Source of the DNA: Leptodactylus fallax
Lineage: Eukaryota > Chordata > Amphibia > Anura > Leptodactylidae
Direction of reading: 5' to 3'
Length of the DNA stretch: 64,000 nt
Assembly: GCA_947044405.1 (NCBI GenBank)
Contig: CAMRHE010000021.1
Coordinates: forward strand, 8,292,501 to 8,356,500
Below are positions 24,313 to 36,514 of the stretch, piece after piece; the first letter of the stretch is position 1; each line of letters opens with the position of its first letter. Both the position numbers and the translations under genes were made by a program. The notes below the pieces were generated by a model that made no database searches, was not told where the DNA came from, and was given only the letters and a program-made list of their open reading frames with translations.

Positions 24313-24958
24313 TAACCCCTTCCCGCCAGTGTCATTTTTCGATTTTTGATTTTTTTTTTTATAGATTTGTAGACTGAGTTTTTTTGGACGCAGGGATACC
24401 TAATGTGTATGTGTTTCACAGAACTGAAGTACTTTTATGTGTTCTAGGGAAAGGGGGGTGATTTAAACTTTTAGTTCTTTTTGGTTTTTTTATATATTTT
24501 TTTTACTTTTTAAATTTTTTTTAATTGCACTTATTAGACCCCCTAAGTGTCTTGAACCCCATTCTGATTCTGGAAGTCTGATCATTAATGCAATGCAATG
24601 CATTACAATGCTAATGTATTGCAAAATATCGCTACTTCTATTGCAGGCTGCTTAGAAAAGCCAGCAATAGAAAGCAATTACAGACAGGCCTGGGAGCCTT
24701 CAAAAGGCTCCCAGCTGTCATGGTAATGGGGCGCCGGAATTTTCTCTGGGTGACGGCGATCCCCGGCAAAATGGCGGTGACCATCAAAGCTGACTAAGGC
24801 GTCGAGGGGGTTAATGCCCGTGATCAGTGCGGGCACTGTTCGCGGGCATTGGTGCCAGGTCTCTGCTGTATAATACAGCCAAGACCCTGCGGCTAAAACC
24901 ATATTTAAATACCCAACATCCGCCATACTATTATGGCGGATGTTGGAAAGGGGTTACG
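24313..24958. repeat. AACCCC-type anuran repeat, near complete
   Basis: Starts AACCCCTTCCCGCCAGTGTC and ends GGAAAGGGGTTA. Internal text (GGGATACCTAATGTGTATGT, TGCAATGCAATGCATTACAA, GTCTCTGCTGTATAATACAG) is the reverse of that at 19060-19560, so both belong to one family. CATCCGCCATACTATTATGG and its complement form a short hairpin near 24920. No coding capacity. Confidence 0.68.
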
Positions 24959-24959
24959 G

Positions 24960-25048
24960 TTAAATTGCCGTGTTGGCACTCTGCAATAAATTAGTGGGTT
25001 TTGGGTTGCATTTTGGGCACTCGATCTCTAAAAGGTTTGCCATCACTG
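24960..25048 (-). mobile_element. hAT terminal fragment
   Basis: On the minus strand it starts CAGTGATGGCAAACCTTTTA, continues AGTGCCCAAAATGCAACCC and CTAATTTATTGCAGAGTGCC. A CAGTGATGGC start and this inner wording match a hAT family I recall from several vertebrates. The other end is missing, so no duplication can be shown. Confidence 0.5.
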
Positions 25049-25103
25049 GACTAGAGTGAGAATAAATAGCCTCGGCTAGGGGTTCCATAACTAAGGAAAA
25101 TAT

Positions 25104-25133
25104 CAGAGAGCAATGAATATTCATTGCTCTCTG
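25104..25133. repeat. Perfect 30-bp palindrome
   Basis: CAGAGAGCAATGAAT is followed at once by its exact reverse complement ATTCATTGCTCTCTG. The right half (GCTCTCTG) is the start of the Tc1 fragment, so the palindrome straddles the break at which that fragment begins. Confidence 0.92.
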
Positions 25134-25513
25134 CGCTTTAAACAGAACCCTGAGACTATCACAGAGCAGGTGCATTTATACGGAGACTTAATTACACACA
25201 GGTGGATTATATTTATCATCATCAGTCATTTAGGACAACATTGGATCATTCAGAGATCCTCACTGAACTTCTGGAGTGAGTTTGCTGCACTGAAAGTAAA
25301 GGGGCCGAATAATATTGCACGCCCCACTTTTCAGTTTTTTATTTTTTACAAAAGTTTAAAATAATCAATAAATTTCATTCCACTTCACAATTGTGTCCCA
25401 CTTGTTGTTGATTCTTCACCAAAAAATTAAAATTTTATATCCTTATGTTTGAAGCCTGTATTGTGGCAAAAGGTTGAACGGTTCAAGGGGGCTGAATACT
25501 TTCGCAAGGCACT
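25126..25513 (-). mobile_element. Tc1 fragment (same family as 255-1888)
   Basis: GCTCTCTGCGCTTTAAACAG through TTTCGCAAGGCACT matches 1498-1886 of the Tc1 copy at the start of the window with few differences. It holds the 5' UTR and one inverted repeat only. The transposase is missing. It ends exactly where PLE-A begins. Confidence 0.92.
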
Positions 25514-26040
25514 ACATGTCGGTATCCCGACAGTGGGTAAATGGCCATTATCATTGAAATAATCCAGGTAGGCCCAAAGGATATCGTACTTCAGCACTTC
25601 AAAAGATATGTATCAAAAAACTTTATTCCATAATCATCATAAAAATTTGAACACAGTCGGGCATGATGCAACACCAAAAAAAGGTTACTCGATGTCCGCA
25701 TCCGGACGTTTTGATCCTAAAAGATCTTCGTCTGCATTACATCTAAGGAATTAAACATGCATTAGCTCCATTATCTCATAAACAGTGTGTCAAAACATTA
25801 AAATCAATATAAAAATAAAAAGACAGCATATAGGTACAAATTAGTGTATACAACTCCATTGGCTATCCAGGGCACATGACAGCATGCTTAAATGTATCAA
25901 TAAAGAATCAATATCAGTCAGTTCCTCAGGTTGCCGTGGTATTAGGGCATAAGACAGGGCACTCAGCTATTATGTCACAGAGAGGAGGAAGGCAATTAGA
26001 GAATCAGAAGATCAGAGATCAACTAAATCCCAAAGAGGGG
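25514..26040 (-). repeat. PLE-A left inverted terminal repeat
   Basis: Reverse complement of 34358-34891: GTCGGTATCCCGACAGTGGG here, CCCACTGTCGGGATACCGAC there, and so on through AGAGATCAACTAAATCCCAA. The region 25686-25735 carries the GAAACG-like motif on the minus strand in a degenerate form (CATCCGGACGTTTTGATCC). Confidence 0.92.
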
Positions 26041-26337
26041 GAAATAGAAAGTAATCATATATGCTAAAAAGACAAGCACATACCCATATTGTGTTGATAA
26101 CCAGAAAAACCGCTGTGTATGGCACAATATTGGGGCTATGGATCTTAAATAACACTAAAAGGTGCCAAGTTATGTCATCACTCCGGGTGATGTCAGTGAT
26201 GACCCTGTGGTCACATGACTGGACCGGCCCGAGCATGCTCAGAAGCTTCCCAAGGGTTAGTTAGTCAGAACACTGATGTAAACATATAAACACTAAAAGG
26301 AATATCCACATTAGCAAAATACCATTAAATGTGTATA

Positions 26338-26341
<4 letters not shown>
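26041..26341. other. PLE-A upstream sequence, promoter-like
   Basis: Continues from the inverted repeat into the PLE-A leader. ATGTCATCACTCCGGGTGAT and GACCGGCCCGAGCATGC form a GC-richer stretch that could serve as promoter. This is inference; nothing decides it. Confidence 0.4.

Positions 26342-26389
<48 letters not shown>
26342..26389. repeat. (TA)n microsatellite
   Basis: About 23 uninterrupted TA units. A further short TA run follows the solo LTR at 26948-26959, so the LTR landed within this tract. Confidence 0.98.
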
Positions 26390-26392
<3 letters not shown>

Positions 26393-26947
26393 GAAAGTGA
26401 CTGGTAAGGTTCTGGAGGGTAGCTATGTCTCAACCAGATTATTCACATATGTGTGGTAGTGTGGTAAGTGGGTTTACAACACAGGTAACAAAACCTCAGT
26501 TGTGAGAAATCATGTTGTTAACTGCTTTTTGTCTTACTAGGGAACACAGGTGGGAGCTTGGCCTCATCAAAGGCCTATAAAAGGTTGCTAAGTTCTCAGT
26601 CCTGGGCAGTTCCTGGGGGAGAGGAGGAGCCGGGTTCTGGCCTAAGACCCTGACAACTGGTGAGAGACCAGAGCGAACATTTGCTTGTTTTGTTGCCCTG
26701 TGTATTGACCGTGTGGCTAGAGCAAGCCACACGTATAGGTAGGACTTCTTTTTTTGTTTAGTTAGTTGCTCAGACGAGCAGGATTTCTGTTATTTTTTGC
26801 CTGACTGTTAAGGCTTATTTTGTTTTGTTGTTTTTGAAAATAAACGTAAAGGTCAGGGTGCAACCTGTTGATACCTGACCTTTTTGTGTGTGTCTCTGAC
26901 TGTCTGGGTCTACTGCTGCTGCTACCACCGAGCCAATCCTGCACACA
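26390..26947 (+). mobile_element. Probable solo LTR (retroviral or gypsy type)
   Basis: Begins TGAGAAAGTGACTGG and ends CCTGCACACA, obeying the TG...CA rule. It has a TATA box in GGCCTATAAAAGG (about 26570), a promoter-proximal GC-rich part, and a polyadenylation signal in GAAAATAAACG (about 26838) with T/G-rich text after it. There is no internal coding sequence. Because it lies within a TA tract, target duplications cannot be read. It is not related to the LTRs at 19945 and 42791. Whether it came from an endogenous retrovirus or a gypsy element cannot be told. Confidence 0.58.
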
Positions 26948-27119
26948 ATATATATATATTCTTATATTCATAGAATAATATAAACATAATGCAAGCGCTA
27001 TAAACATAGTCACATGATCAAGCAACATGTGACTAAGTTGATATAATAGTATTAATGATAGTATTCACATAGAAATAAACAATATGGATATCCCTATTAT
27101 AATTAGTGGAAAGAGCCAC

Positions 27120-27215
27120 TAATGTGCCTATGCCTTTTGGTTTACATGGTGCTCCCGCGATAAGATGGTGCTATATAAGTAAGCATAATAAATTAATAAT
27201 AATAATCAAAAGAGT
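27120..27215 (+). repeat. L2-like 3' tail fragment
   Basis: GATAAGATGGTGCTATATAA followed by GTAAGCATAATAAATTAATAATAATAA resembles the terminal GCGCTATATAAATAAA plus simple repeat of L2-type elements. It is short and weak. Confidence 0.35.
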
Positions 27216-27249
27216 ATACAGTACAGGTGGCAAGATGCCAATAGTCGTG

Positions 27250-29431
27250 ATCAATATAATAGATCTCGCAATTCATCTTTTGACAGGGGAACCTCTAGCT
27301 CCGACAGTGATGCTTCATATATCTCTAGATATCATCCAATTTTAGGCCAAGGCAAGAAAATTACTTACAGAAAATACCAACCAGAAGAGGGGGTCATAGG
27401 AGGACAAGAAGGACGCCGAGTAATCACTCGATCACAGGTATTGAAGACAATTTGGTGATTAATATTTCATCTACTAATTTATCACCAGCTAAGTTATCTG
27501 TTTTACAGAAAGGCTTATCCTAATGTCCCACTACCCCCCCTTGATTTCTATAAACTTCAACAGGAATTACAAAGGTTCTTCAGATCCATTCACCTGAACG
27601 TACATTTTCAGACGGTATGGATATTATACAAATTTGACATCTAACCAAGAAGCATCTGATCCACTTTGTGTAGATACTCTGGGGCTACGGTTGCCTAGCT
27701 CATTTATGCCTCCTAAGAGATATCGTCCTGTGGAGACGTATATTAACTTGGTTCAAAGGAAGACTGATACAACACTGGGATTATACAGTAGAGGTTTATT
27801 GCCATCAAAGGATAATTTGTCGGTGGAGGAAAGAATGGCACTTCTCACCCTACAGTCTAATCAGACAATTATAATTAAACCAGCATATAAGGGTGGTGCG
27901 ATTGTTGTCATGGATAAACAAACTTATTTGGAGGTGGTTAATAGACAATTGGCAGATTCCACTACATATATCAAAACTAATAATAATCCAGTTTTTGCAA
28001 TTGCTGATACATTGAATGTGATTATTTAACTATGGGTATGATTGATAGTAGGACGGTTCTGTTTCTCACTAAAGAACACCCAGTAACCCCGGTATTTTAC
28101 ATCTTGCCCAAAAGTCATAAGAATCTTCAGACACCTCCAGGAAGGCCAATTGTAGCCTCCACCGAATCTGTCTTGTCTCCATTGGCTATCTATCTGGATA
28201 GGATCCTAACACCGTTAGTACGATTAACGAGATCCTTCTTGTTGGATACATCTGATTTCCTATGTAAAATCAAAAATCTTGGTGTTTTGCCCAGTGACTG
28301 TATTTTAGTTAGTATGGATGTAACCAGCTTATACACTTGTATTGATCATGAACTGGGCATTCGGGCAACCAGTCAGCTGATAAATAGCTATTCTCAACTG
28401 TCGGGCTCTCAGATTTTTTTTTTATCTTGATCTATTGCGTATTATTTTGGAAGAGAACTACTTTCTCTTTGAGGATGATTTTTATGTCCAACGTAAGGGG
28501 ATCGCCATGAGGTCGAATGTGACCCCCTCATATGCAAATGCATATATGGCAAAATTTAAAGATGACTTTGTCTATATACATTCGCTGTTTACATGATATT
28601 TGATAACCTGGTATCGATATATAGATGATGTTTTGCATATGGGGGGGCCCTTTTGGATGAATTTTTTAAATTTTTAAATATCAGATGTCCCGATTTGAAT
28701 TTTACTATACACAGTGACCCCAATGAGATAAGTTTGTTGGATACTATGGTTAAACTTGACCCTAATGGTATTCTTACATTTGATTTATATCGTAAGCCCA
28801 CCGACGGCAATGAACTCTTACATTTCACTAGTAGTCATCCTAGAATGGTGAAGAACACCCTCCCCAGGTCTCAATTACACCGGATTGTATCAGATCCTGA
28901 TTTACAAAGATCTAGGGCACAGGAGATAATTGACAAGTTCTCTTTTAGGGGTTATCCTATCCCCCTTTTACAACAAGAATTTGCTAGATTAGACACTATA
29001 AACCCGGTTAGGGAACAAAAGGTAAAATCATGTAGATTACCTTGCATTAATACTTAACATCCTCTTATCCCTAAAGTACATCAAATAGTACGAAAACATT
29101 GGTCGCTTCTCCATAGGGCGTATCCCAATATACCGGAGTTTATAAATCCTCCCCTCCCCTGCTTTAAGCAAAGTCAAAATATTAGAAACTGTTTAGTCCG
29201 CGTAGATTTTGGTCTGATTCATAGACCTCTACAACAACAGGTGTTTCATCCTCAAAAGAAGGGTACTTTCCCTTGTCTACATTGCGGACAGTGCAATAGC
29301 ATTATTAAAGGCAGTGAGATTCAACATCCTCACTTTGGACGTCCTATTCCAGTTCCTGGTCTCTTTACATGCTCCACTACTCATGTGGTATATCTTTTGA
29401 AGTGTCCGTGTAGTCTCGCATATGTTGGGGA
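27250..29431 (+). pseudogene. PLE-A polymerase: N-terminal region, RT and start of GIY-YIG
   Basis: This encoded the PLE reverse transcriptase used to copy the element into DNA. In order: SSDSDASYISRYHPILGQG (N-terminal), NISSTNLSPAKLSVLQKGLS, then from 27634 the RT with TIIIKPAYKGGAIVVMDKQ, VFYILPKSHKNLQTPPGRPI and VSMDVTSLYTCIDHELGI. The catalytic motif WYRYIDDVLH is intact at 28609-28638. The thumb follows (ISLLDTMVKLD, LYRKPTDGNELLHF), then the zinc-like FPCLHCGQCN, and the start of the endonuclease HVVYLLKCPCSLAYVG. Frames break near 27480, 28028, 28430 and 28640, and at a stop near 29055. The hAT-like element interrupts the gene right after YVGD. Neighbours are the PLE-A terminal repeats. 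Confidence 0.9.
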
Positions 29432-29464
29432 CAGTGGTGAACCTAGCCTCTTTGCTGCCTGAGG

Positions 29465-29492
29465 CGGACTATAGAAAGACGCCGCCCCCCCC

Positions 29493-29524
<32 letters not shown>

Positions 29525-30696
29525 AAATTGCGTTTACATGCTTCTAGCTTCACACGCTGTTATCGTCGCACAATATACACAATACACAAAGTGATAAAAC
29601 AGTTTTTAAGAATTCTTCTTCCTGTATTACTTCAGTACAGTTCAGTTACTTCAGATCAACAACATGGCATTAACAATGAAAGTAACTTCACACATCTTCT
29701 GCTTGATGAATGGACGAGCCCACGTGGCCCCCATTCTCTATAATAGGAGCACCGCAAATAGCTGAGTTCTGGACTTCGGGTATCTTTGGCGCTCCCATCA
29801 AAGTTGAATGAGCGCCACGCGGGTTTGTCCATCCACCACGTGACACACCTATATATATGGCTGCAGTCAGGCTGAATTCCCACCCAGTGGGGGTAAAAAA
29901 CCCAATTCTCAGGCTCAGTGGGGGTCTCAGCAGACAGACCCCCATCAATCAGGTATTTATCCTCTATCATTTAGGTGAATACAGGGCAGTAACATTTTGT
30001 GACTTACAGGTGACGTCTCTGACTAATCCTTCACATTTCCCTTCTCTTCCCTTTGGACCACCATGACCACTTTTTCCAGCTGTGACTTGTCTCTGTAAAG
30101 TTTGCAACACAGACATCTTTGGCTCCTCACTTTTCCAGGCACCTGACCCACATTGTCCTCACCTACACCCTCATCCTGCTACTAACCCAATTATAAAATA
30201 TATGATATAACCCCCCATAATGAATAATACTCCCAAGTGCATCTTTATATTAATAATGTCCGTGTGTATCCTGTATAAATAGTGCCCCTTATTAATAATG
30301 CCCCATAGGTTTCCTAATTAAAAGGTTTTCAAGGTCGTTAATAAAATAATCAGTGGGGCTCAAAAACCCAGGACCCTTACTGATCACCTGTTTGAATGAA
30401 CTGTGGTACCTGTGTAAGCGCCGTGACCGATTCTCTGTTTACACAATGTCATTCATCTCATAGCGGCCATGTTATGTAACTACAGCCTCGTCCTGTACAT
30501 GTCTATGTGACCAGGCTGTAATTACATCACACAGTCTCTATAAACAGACAGCGTGTGATATAAACAGGCGCCATAGCCCCTTCATACAGCTGATCAGAGG
30601 AGAGGTCCACTGATCTCTTATTGATATTCTGTCCTAGGGATAGATCATCAATAAAAATGAGCTGGAAAGCCCATTTAATAAAGCCCAAGTGCCACC
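29465..30696. other. hAT-like element interior, unassigned
   Basis: Starts with a C/A homopolymer run and (TA)n at 29480-29525. Later text such as GACCCCCATCAATCAGGTAT recalls MITE interiors common in frogs. The frames at 29656-29970 and 29688-29948 have no recognised motif. Confidence 0.45.
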
Positions 30697-30700
30697 TTAA

Positions 30701-30960
30701 AGGGGTTGTCCAGGATAACCACTTTTTTAATATGAGGCTGGGGAAGGTGCTCCGTTGTCTACCAGCGCGTTCCAGTCCTGCTGCTCTGGTGTTTTCTTCC
30801 CCACAGCACTGTGATGTCCTGTGTCAGCGACCTCAGCGGTCATGTGCGGTGGGGACTTCCACCAGAAGAAAACACCAGAGCAGCAGAACCAGATCGCGGT
30901 AGGAGACATCGGAGCACAAGGGACAGGTGAGTAGGTGTTTTTTTTTAAAATACAGTATTA
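30701..30960. mobile_element. T2-type MITE, left part
   Basis: TTAA at 30697-30700 is followed by AGGGGTTGTCCAGGATAACC, a common T2-type end. Inside, CTGCTGCTCTGGTGTTTTCT is mirrored by AGAAAACACCAGAGCAGCAG, forming a foldback with a loop of about 75 bp. The right end is lost at the minisatellite. Confidence 0.55.
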
Positions 30961-31705
30961 CACAGTATTATGGCCCACAGTGGCCCCTGCACACAGTATT
31001 ACAAGGTTTTATGCCCCTCAGTGGCCACTGCACACTGTATTATGCCTCGCAGCAGCCTCTGCACACGGTATTATGCCCCGCAGAAGCCCCGGCACGCGGT
31101 ATTATGCACTATAGTTGCCTCTGCACACGGTATTATGCCCCGCAGCGGCCCCTGCACACGGTATTATGCTCCATAGTTGCCCCTGTACACAGTATTATGC
31201 TCCATAGTTTCCCCTGCACACAGTATTATGCTCCATAGTGGCCCCTGCACACGGTATTATGCCCCATAGTGGCACCTGCACACGGTATTATGCTGCATAG
31301 TGGCCCCTGCAAACGGTATTATGCTCCATAGTGGCCCCTGCACACGTTATTATGCTCTATAGTGGCCCCTGCAATCGGTATTATGCTCCCTAGTGGCCCC
31401 TGCATTGGTATTATGCTCTATAGTGGCCCCTGCAAACGGTATTATGCTCCATAGTGGCCCCTGCACACGTTATTATGCTCCATAGTGGCCCCTGCAATCG
31501 GTATTATGCTCCATAGTGGCCCCTGCAAACGGTATTATGCTCCATAGTGGCCCCTGCACACGTTATTATGCTCCATAGTGGCCCCTGCAATCGGTATTAT
31601 GCTCCCTAGTGGCCCCTGCATTGGTATTATGCTCTATAGTGGCCCCTGCACACGGTATTATGCTCCATAGTGGCCCCTGCACATGGTATTATGTCCTATA
31701 GTGAC
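30950..31705. repeat. 31-bp minisatellite, about 24 units
   Basis: The unit is GGCCCCTGCACACGG followed by TATTATGCTCCATAGT, with single-base variants (ACACAG, AATCGG, GCCCCATAGT). The same unit, in the reverse sense, builds the arrays at 36941-37615 and 44905-45345, and in the same sense 50460-50705. Frames through it (30927-31238, 30970-31176) reflect the unit, not a protein. Confidence 0.97.
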
Positions 31706-31718
31706 CCACCCATGAACT

Positions 31719-32050
31719 ATTATTATACTCTGGGGTCTTTTCAAACCCCAGAGTATAATGATCGGAGACCCAGGTGGTGACAAACATAAAACCAGTGTTA
31801 CTTACCTGGGCTCTGGTGCGCTCCCTGCTTTTGGCCTTCTTCAATGTCGCACAGACCGGCGTCGCGACATAATGACGTCGGGCTGCCTCACGTGACGCCT
31901 GGGATGTCACCAAAGAAGGCCGAAGCCTGCTGGGAGTAACATCGGATCGCCAGAGAGGTGAGTAGCATTGGTTTTTATGTTTATCACCTCCCCTGGGTCT
32001 CCGATTATTATACTCCGGGGTCTGAAAAGACCCCGGAGTATAATAATAGT
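31719..32050. repeat. Two hairpins facing each other (hAT-family module)
   Basis: Hairpins at 31719-31766 and 32003-32050 both read TATTATACTC, GGGGTCT, a short loop and AGACCCC or AAACCCC, then GAGTATAAT. Text between them is itself inverted (AACATAAAACCAGTGTTACT against GGTTTTTATGTTTATCACC). The second hairpin has a C-G pair where other copies have T-A. Such structures can give rise to small RNAs. Confidence 0.85.
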
Positions 32051-32243
32051 AGTATTTGATGGGGTTCACCGGCCGCGGCCTCACTTACCATCCCCGTTCC
32101 TGCACACAGCTGCTTCTGCGTCCCATAGCAGAAGGGGAAGCGGGGGCGGTCACGACCAGCAGCGGGGATCGATAAGTAAATAGGTCGTTACGTGCCGGGG
32201 ATACTCCAGCAGGCAACGGCATATATATATATATATATATATA

Positions 32244-33865
<1,622 letters not shown>

Positions 33866-33867
33866 TA

Positions 33868-34170
33868 TATATATAAACTTATCCTCACCTACCTCCGATG
33901 TCTTGATGCAGCCGCCGCCTCCTCCTCTTCTTGTCCACGACATCTGCGTGTCAGCGTAGGAGGCGCAATGACGTCATTGTATTGCCGCCTGCGCTGACAT
34001 GCAGAGGACAGGTATCGCGCAGCTTTGTTTTTTTTTTTTGTTTTTTTAAGTGGCCTGTCCTGGGCTGGTTTACATTAAATAGACAATAAAAAATGCTGCC
34101 CCCAGACAGTGTCGGACACTGCCGCCGGAGGCAGCCGCCTCACTTCGCCTCATTAGCGGTGCGCCCCTTG
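33868..34170. other. Right end of the hAT-like element
   Basis: CCGCCGCCTCCTCCTC and GGCGCAATGACGTCATTGTA precede CGCCGGAGGCAGCCGCCTCA and the terminal GGTGCGCCCCTTG. This is the region where hAT-type subterminal text (TGAGGCGAAGTGAGGCGG reversed) pairs loosely with CTGCCTGAGGCGGAC near 29457. Confidence 0.55.
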
Positions 34171-34350
34171 TTGGGGAAACTACCCAACATGTGCGAGATC
34201 ACATTTCCAAACATAAATCGGACATCCGTTGTGGCAAAATTATGCTTTCAGTTCCAGACCATTTTATTGGGGCAAAACATTCTGCATCACAATTACGCTT
34301 TCAGGTATTGAAACAAGTGCCTGTGGCACGGAGAGGGGGTGACTGATTTC
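34171..34350 (+). pseudogene. PLE-A GIY-YIG endonuclease, C-terminal part
   Basis: After the insertion the frame resumes with TQHVRDHISKHKSDIRCG, KIMLSVPDHFIGAKHSA and KQVPVARRGGD. This is the latter half of the endonuclease that nicks the target for PLE insertion, including the conserved R-x-x-x-H region. The part before YVGD lies at 29381-29431. The gene ends near a stop at 34343. Confidence 0.86.
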
Positions 34351-34357
34351 GCAGATT

Positions 34358-34891
34358 GGGATTTAGTTGATCTCTGATCATCTGATTCTCTAATTGCCTT
34401 CCTCCTCTCTGTGACATAATAGCTGAGTGCCCTGTCTTTTGCGCTAATACCACAGCAACCTGAGGAACTGACTGATATTGATTCTTTATTGATACATTTA
34501 AGCATGCTGTCATGTGCCCTGGATATCAATTTTGTGGATAGCCAATGGAGTTGTACGCACTAACTTCTGCCTATATGCTGTCTTTTTATTTTTATATTCA
34601 TTTTAATGTTTTGACACACTGTTTATGAGATAATGGAGCTAATGAGCTAATGTATGTTTAATTCTTTAGATGTAATGCAGACAAAGGACCAAAATGTCTG
34701 GATACTGACATCGAGTAACCTTTTTTGATGTTGCATCATGCCCGACTGTGTGTTCAAATTTTTATGATAATTATGGAATAAAGTTTTTTGATACATATCT
34801 TTTGGAGTGCTGAAGTACGATATTCTTTTGGGCCTACCTGGATTATTTCAATGATAATAGCCATGTACCCACTGTCGGGATACCGACATAG
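34358..34891 (+). repeat. PLE-A right terminal repeat
   Basis: Pairs with 25514-26040. Near 34671-34705, GCAGACAAAGGACCAAAATG is a decayed form of the stem and GAAACG motif. Ends TACCCACTGTCGGGATACCG then ACAT. A third, partial copy is at 35301-35540. Confidence 0.92.
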
Positions 34892-35084
34892 ATTATTATG
34901 GCTATTAATGTAGTCACTTAATGTATTATCGCTTAAATAGACCCATCCAATAGATCTCTTTTTTGGAGAGAGGCTCTCAGATCTGCTGCAGATATACTTT
35001 GTGTACAGGTATCGCATTTCTGTGTATCTCACTTCATTTCCGTGAAGCTATCACATAGGCTATTTCACTATCTTTATTGCTCTA
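34892..35084. other. Sequence after PLE-A, possible PLE tail
   Basis: AT-rich with AGATCTCTTTTTTGGAGAGAG near 34950. PLEs often carry an extra tail beyond the inverted repeat, as PLE-D does, so this may belong to PLE-A. No duplication marks its end. Confidence 0.4.
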
Positions 35085-35300
35085 ATGGTCACAAAAAAAT
35101 ACCAGGAGTTCTCATTGCTGTCAAAAACAGTGTCCTTTCAATTAATACATTCTATTCTAGATCTTAAAGGTCGCTTTATAGCCCCGGTTTGTACTATTAA
35201 TAATAACATTTTCACTATCTTGAATGTCTATTGTCCCAACTCATCCCAAGTATCTTTCTTAACCTTTTCCCAACATCCGGCGGATGCCAAGTCTTTAAAG
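35085..35300 (+). pseudogene. LINE APE-type endonuclease fragment
   Basis: Two frames joined by a shift near 35130 read GVLIAVKNSV and then LDLKGRFIAPVCTINNNIF and ILNVYCPNSSQVSFL. The pattern GVLIAV, D-x-x-GRF and NVYxPN is that of the L1/Tx1 endonuclease. Only about 70 codons remain. It ends abruptly at the PLE repeat at 35301. Confidence 0.6.
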
Positions 35301-35540
35301 ATGTCTTTTTATTTTTATATTGATTTTAATGTTTTGACAAACTGTTTATGAGATAACGGAGCTAATGTATGTTTAATTCTTTAGATGTCATGCAGACGAA
35401 GGTCTTTTAGGACCGAAACGTCCGGATACTGACATCAAGTAACCTTTTTTTTGATGTTGCATCATTCCTGACTGTGTGTTCAAATGGAATAAAAAATTTT
35501 GATACATATCTTTTGGAATGCTGAAGTACGATATTACAAT
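35301..35540 (+). repeat. PLE-A-family terminal repeat, partial third copy
   Basis: CTTTTTATTTTTATATTGAT through GGAATGCTGAAGTACGATAT matches 34575-34828. It carries a well-preserved core: AGACGAAGGTCTTTTAGGAC followed by CGAAACG at 35393-35420. It is 5'-truncated and has no coding part. Confidence 0.88.
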
Positions 35541-35939
35541 TTGAGAAGGTATTTTCCGGTATCTTTTTGCACCAGCTACCAGCTTGAATATTTTTTGAGG
35601 AGTGCATATCTTATTGATATATATGGTCCAAAGGATATGTAGGAGAGAGAGGAAGGATTGGATAGTTCTGAACATTAGTGTGAAAATATAACACAATAAC
35701 AGAAGAAAAAACAGTGTCTTACATAACAGTTGATAACAGGAAAGAGGAAAGAAGAAACACAAGCAGTCTGCATTACTGTCGTTGCAGATGATCCTCACTC
35801 TGTGGGAGCACAAGATGTCCACAGTGGGTTGATTTTCGAGGATGGAGGTGTTGTCATCTTCTTGTTGACACGTGGAGGCGGAGGAAGGTTCCACTTTAGA
35901 AGAATATCCTTTCCTTTATCTTAAAAGCTGAAAGCATGA
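35541..35939 (-). other. L1/Tx1 region between ORF1 and ORF2, low confidence
   Basis: Continues from the ORF1 relic on the minus strand. The frame at 35388-35894 is hydrophobic and runs into the PLE repeat, so it is unlikely to be a real product. CTCCGCCTCCACGTGTCAAC and similar text fits an ORF1 C-terminal or spacer region but is not decisive. Confidence 0.35.
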
Positions 35940-36514
35940 GTAACACCATTTTTAGTAATCCCAGTTTGTATAGAAAGAATTTATGTTGTCGCTAAATAGC
36001 AGTGATAGGGGCAAGATTTATCCTGGCTACAATGGTAGCCTGAGACAAGTCCGTAAATAGTTTGACTTTTGCAAAAGGATCTGGCAAAGAAGGCATTTTC
36101 CTAGATGCCATCATGAGGTGGTCTTTACCATGAAATAAATGTATGTGTGCTATTGCATCCCTCGGTATGTTATTTGGGAGACCTTAACGTTTTGGCAGTG
36201 CGCCCTATCAATTATCAAATCATTATCAGAGCATTAAGGCAGGATAGATTTAATCAGTTACTGTAAATAGGGAACAAGTTCCTTCACAGTAATGGATTCT
36301 GGGATGTCATGAAATTTGACATTGTTCCGTTTACTTCTTTCTTCCATATCCACTAATTTAAGTTTAACCACCTCCAATTCATCCTCTAAATCAGGGGTCG
36401 GCAACCTATGGCACGCGTGCCACTCTTGGCACGCGAGGCTTATTACCCTGGCACCCGGCAGCGGACTCCTCACCCAGCAGTTTCGATCGGACCAAACACG
36501 TCCGAAACGAAACT

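Noticed and set aside
30927..31238. 103-codon repetitive frame
   Set aside because: Again a reading of the 31-bp minisatellite, with frames drifting every unit.
30950..31705. Possible CRISPR-like array from regular 31-bp spacing
   Set aside because: The units are contiguous and similar throughout, with no unique spacers, and the genome is eukaryotic.
35388..35894. 168-codon minus-strand frame with a hydrophobic middle
   Set aside because: It crosses from L1 spacer into the PLE terminal repeat and shows no domain.
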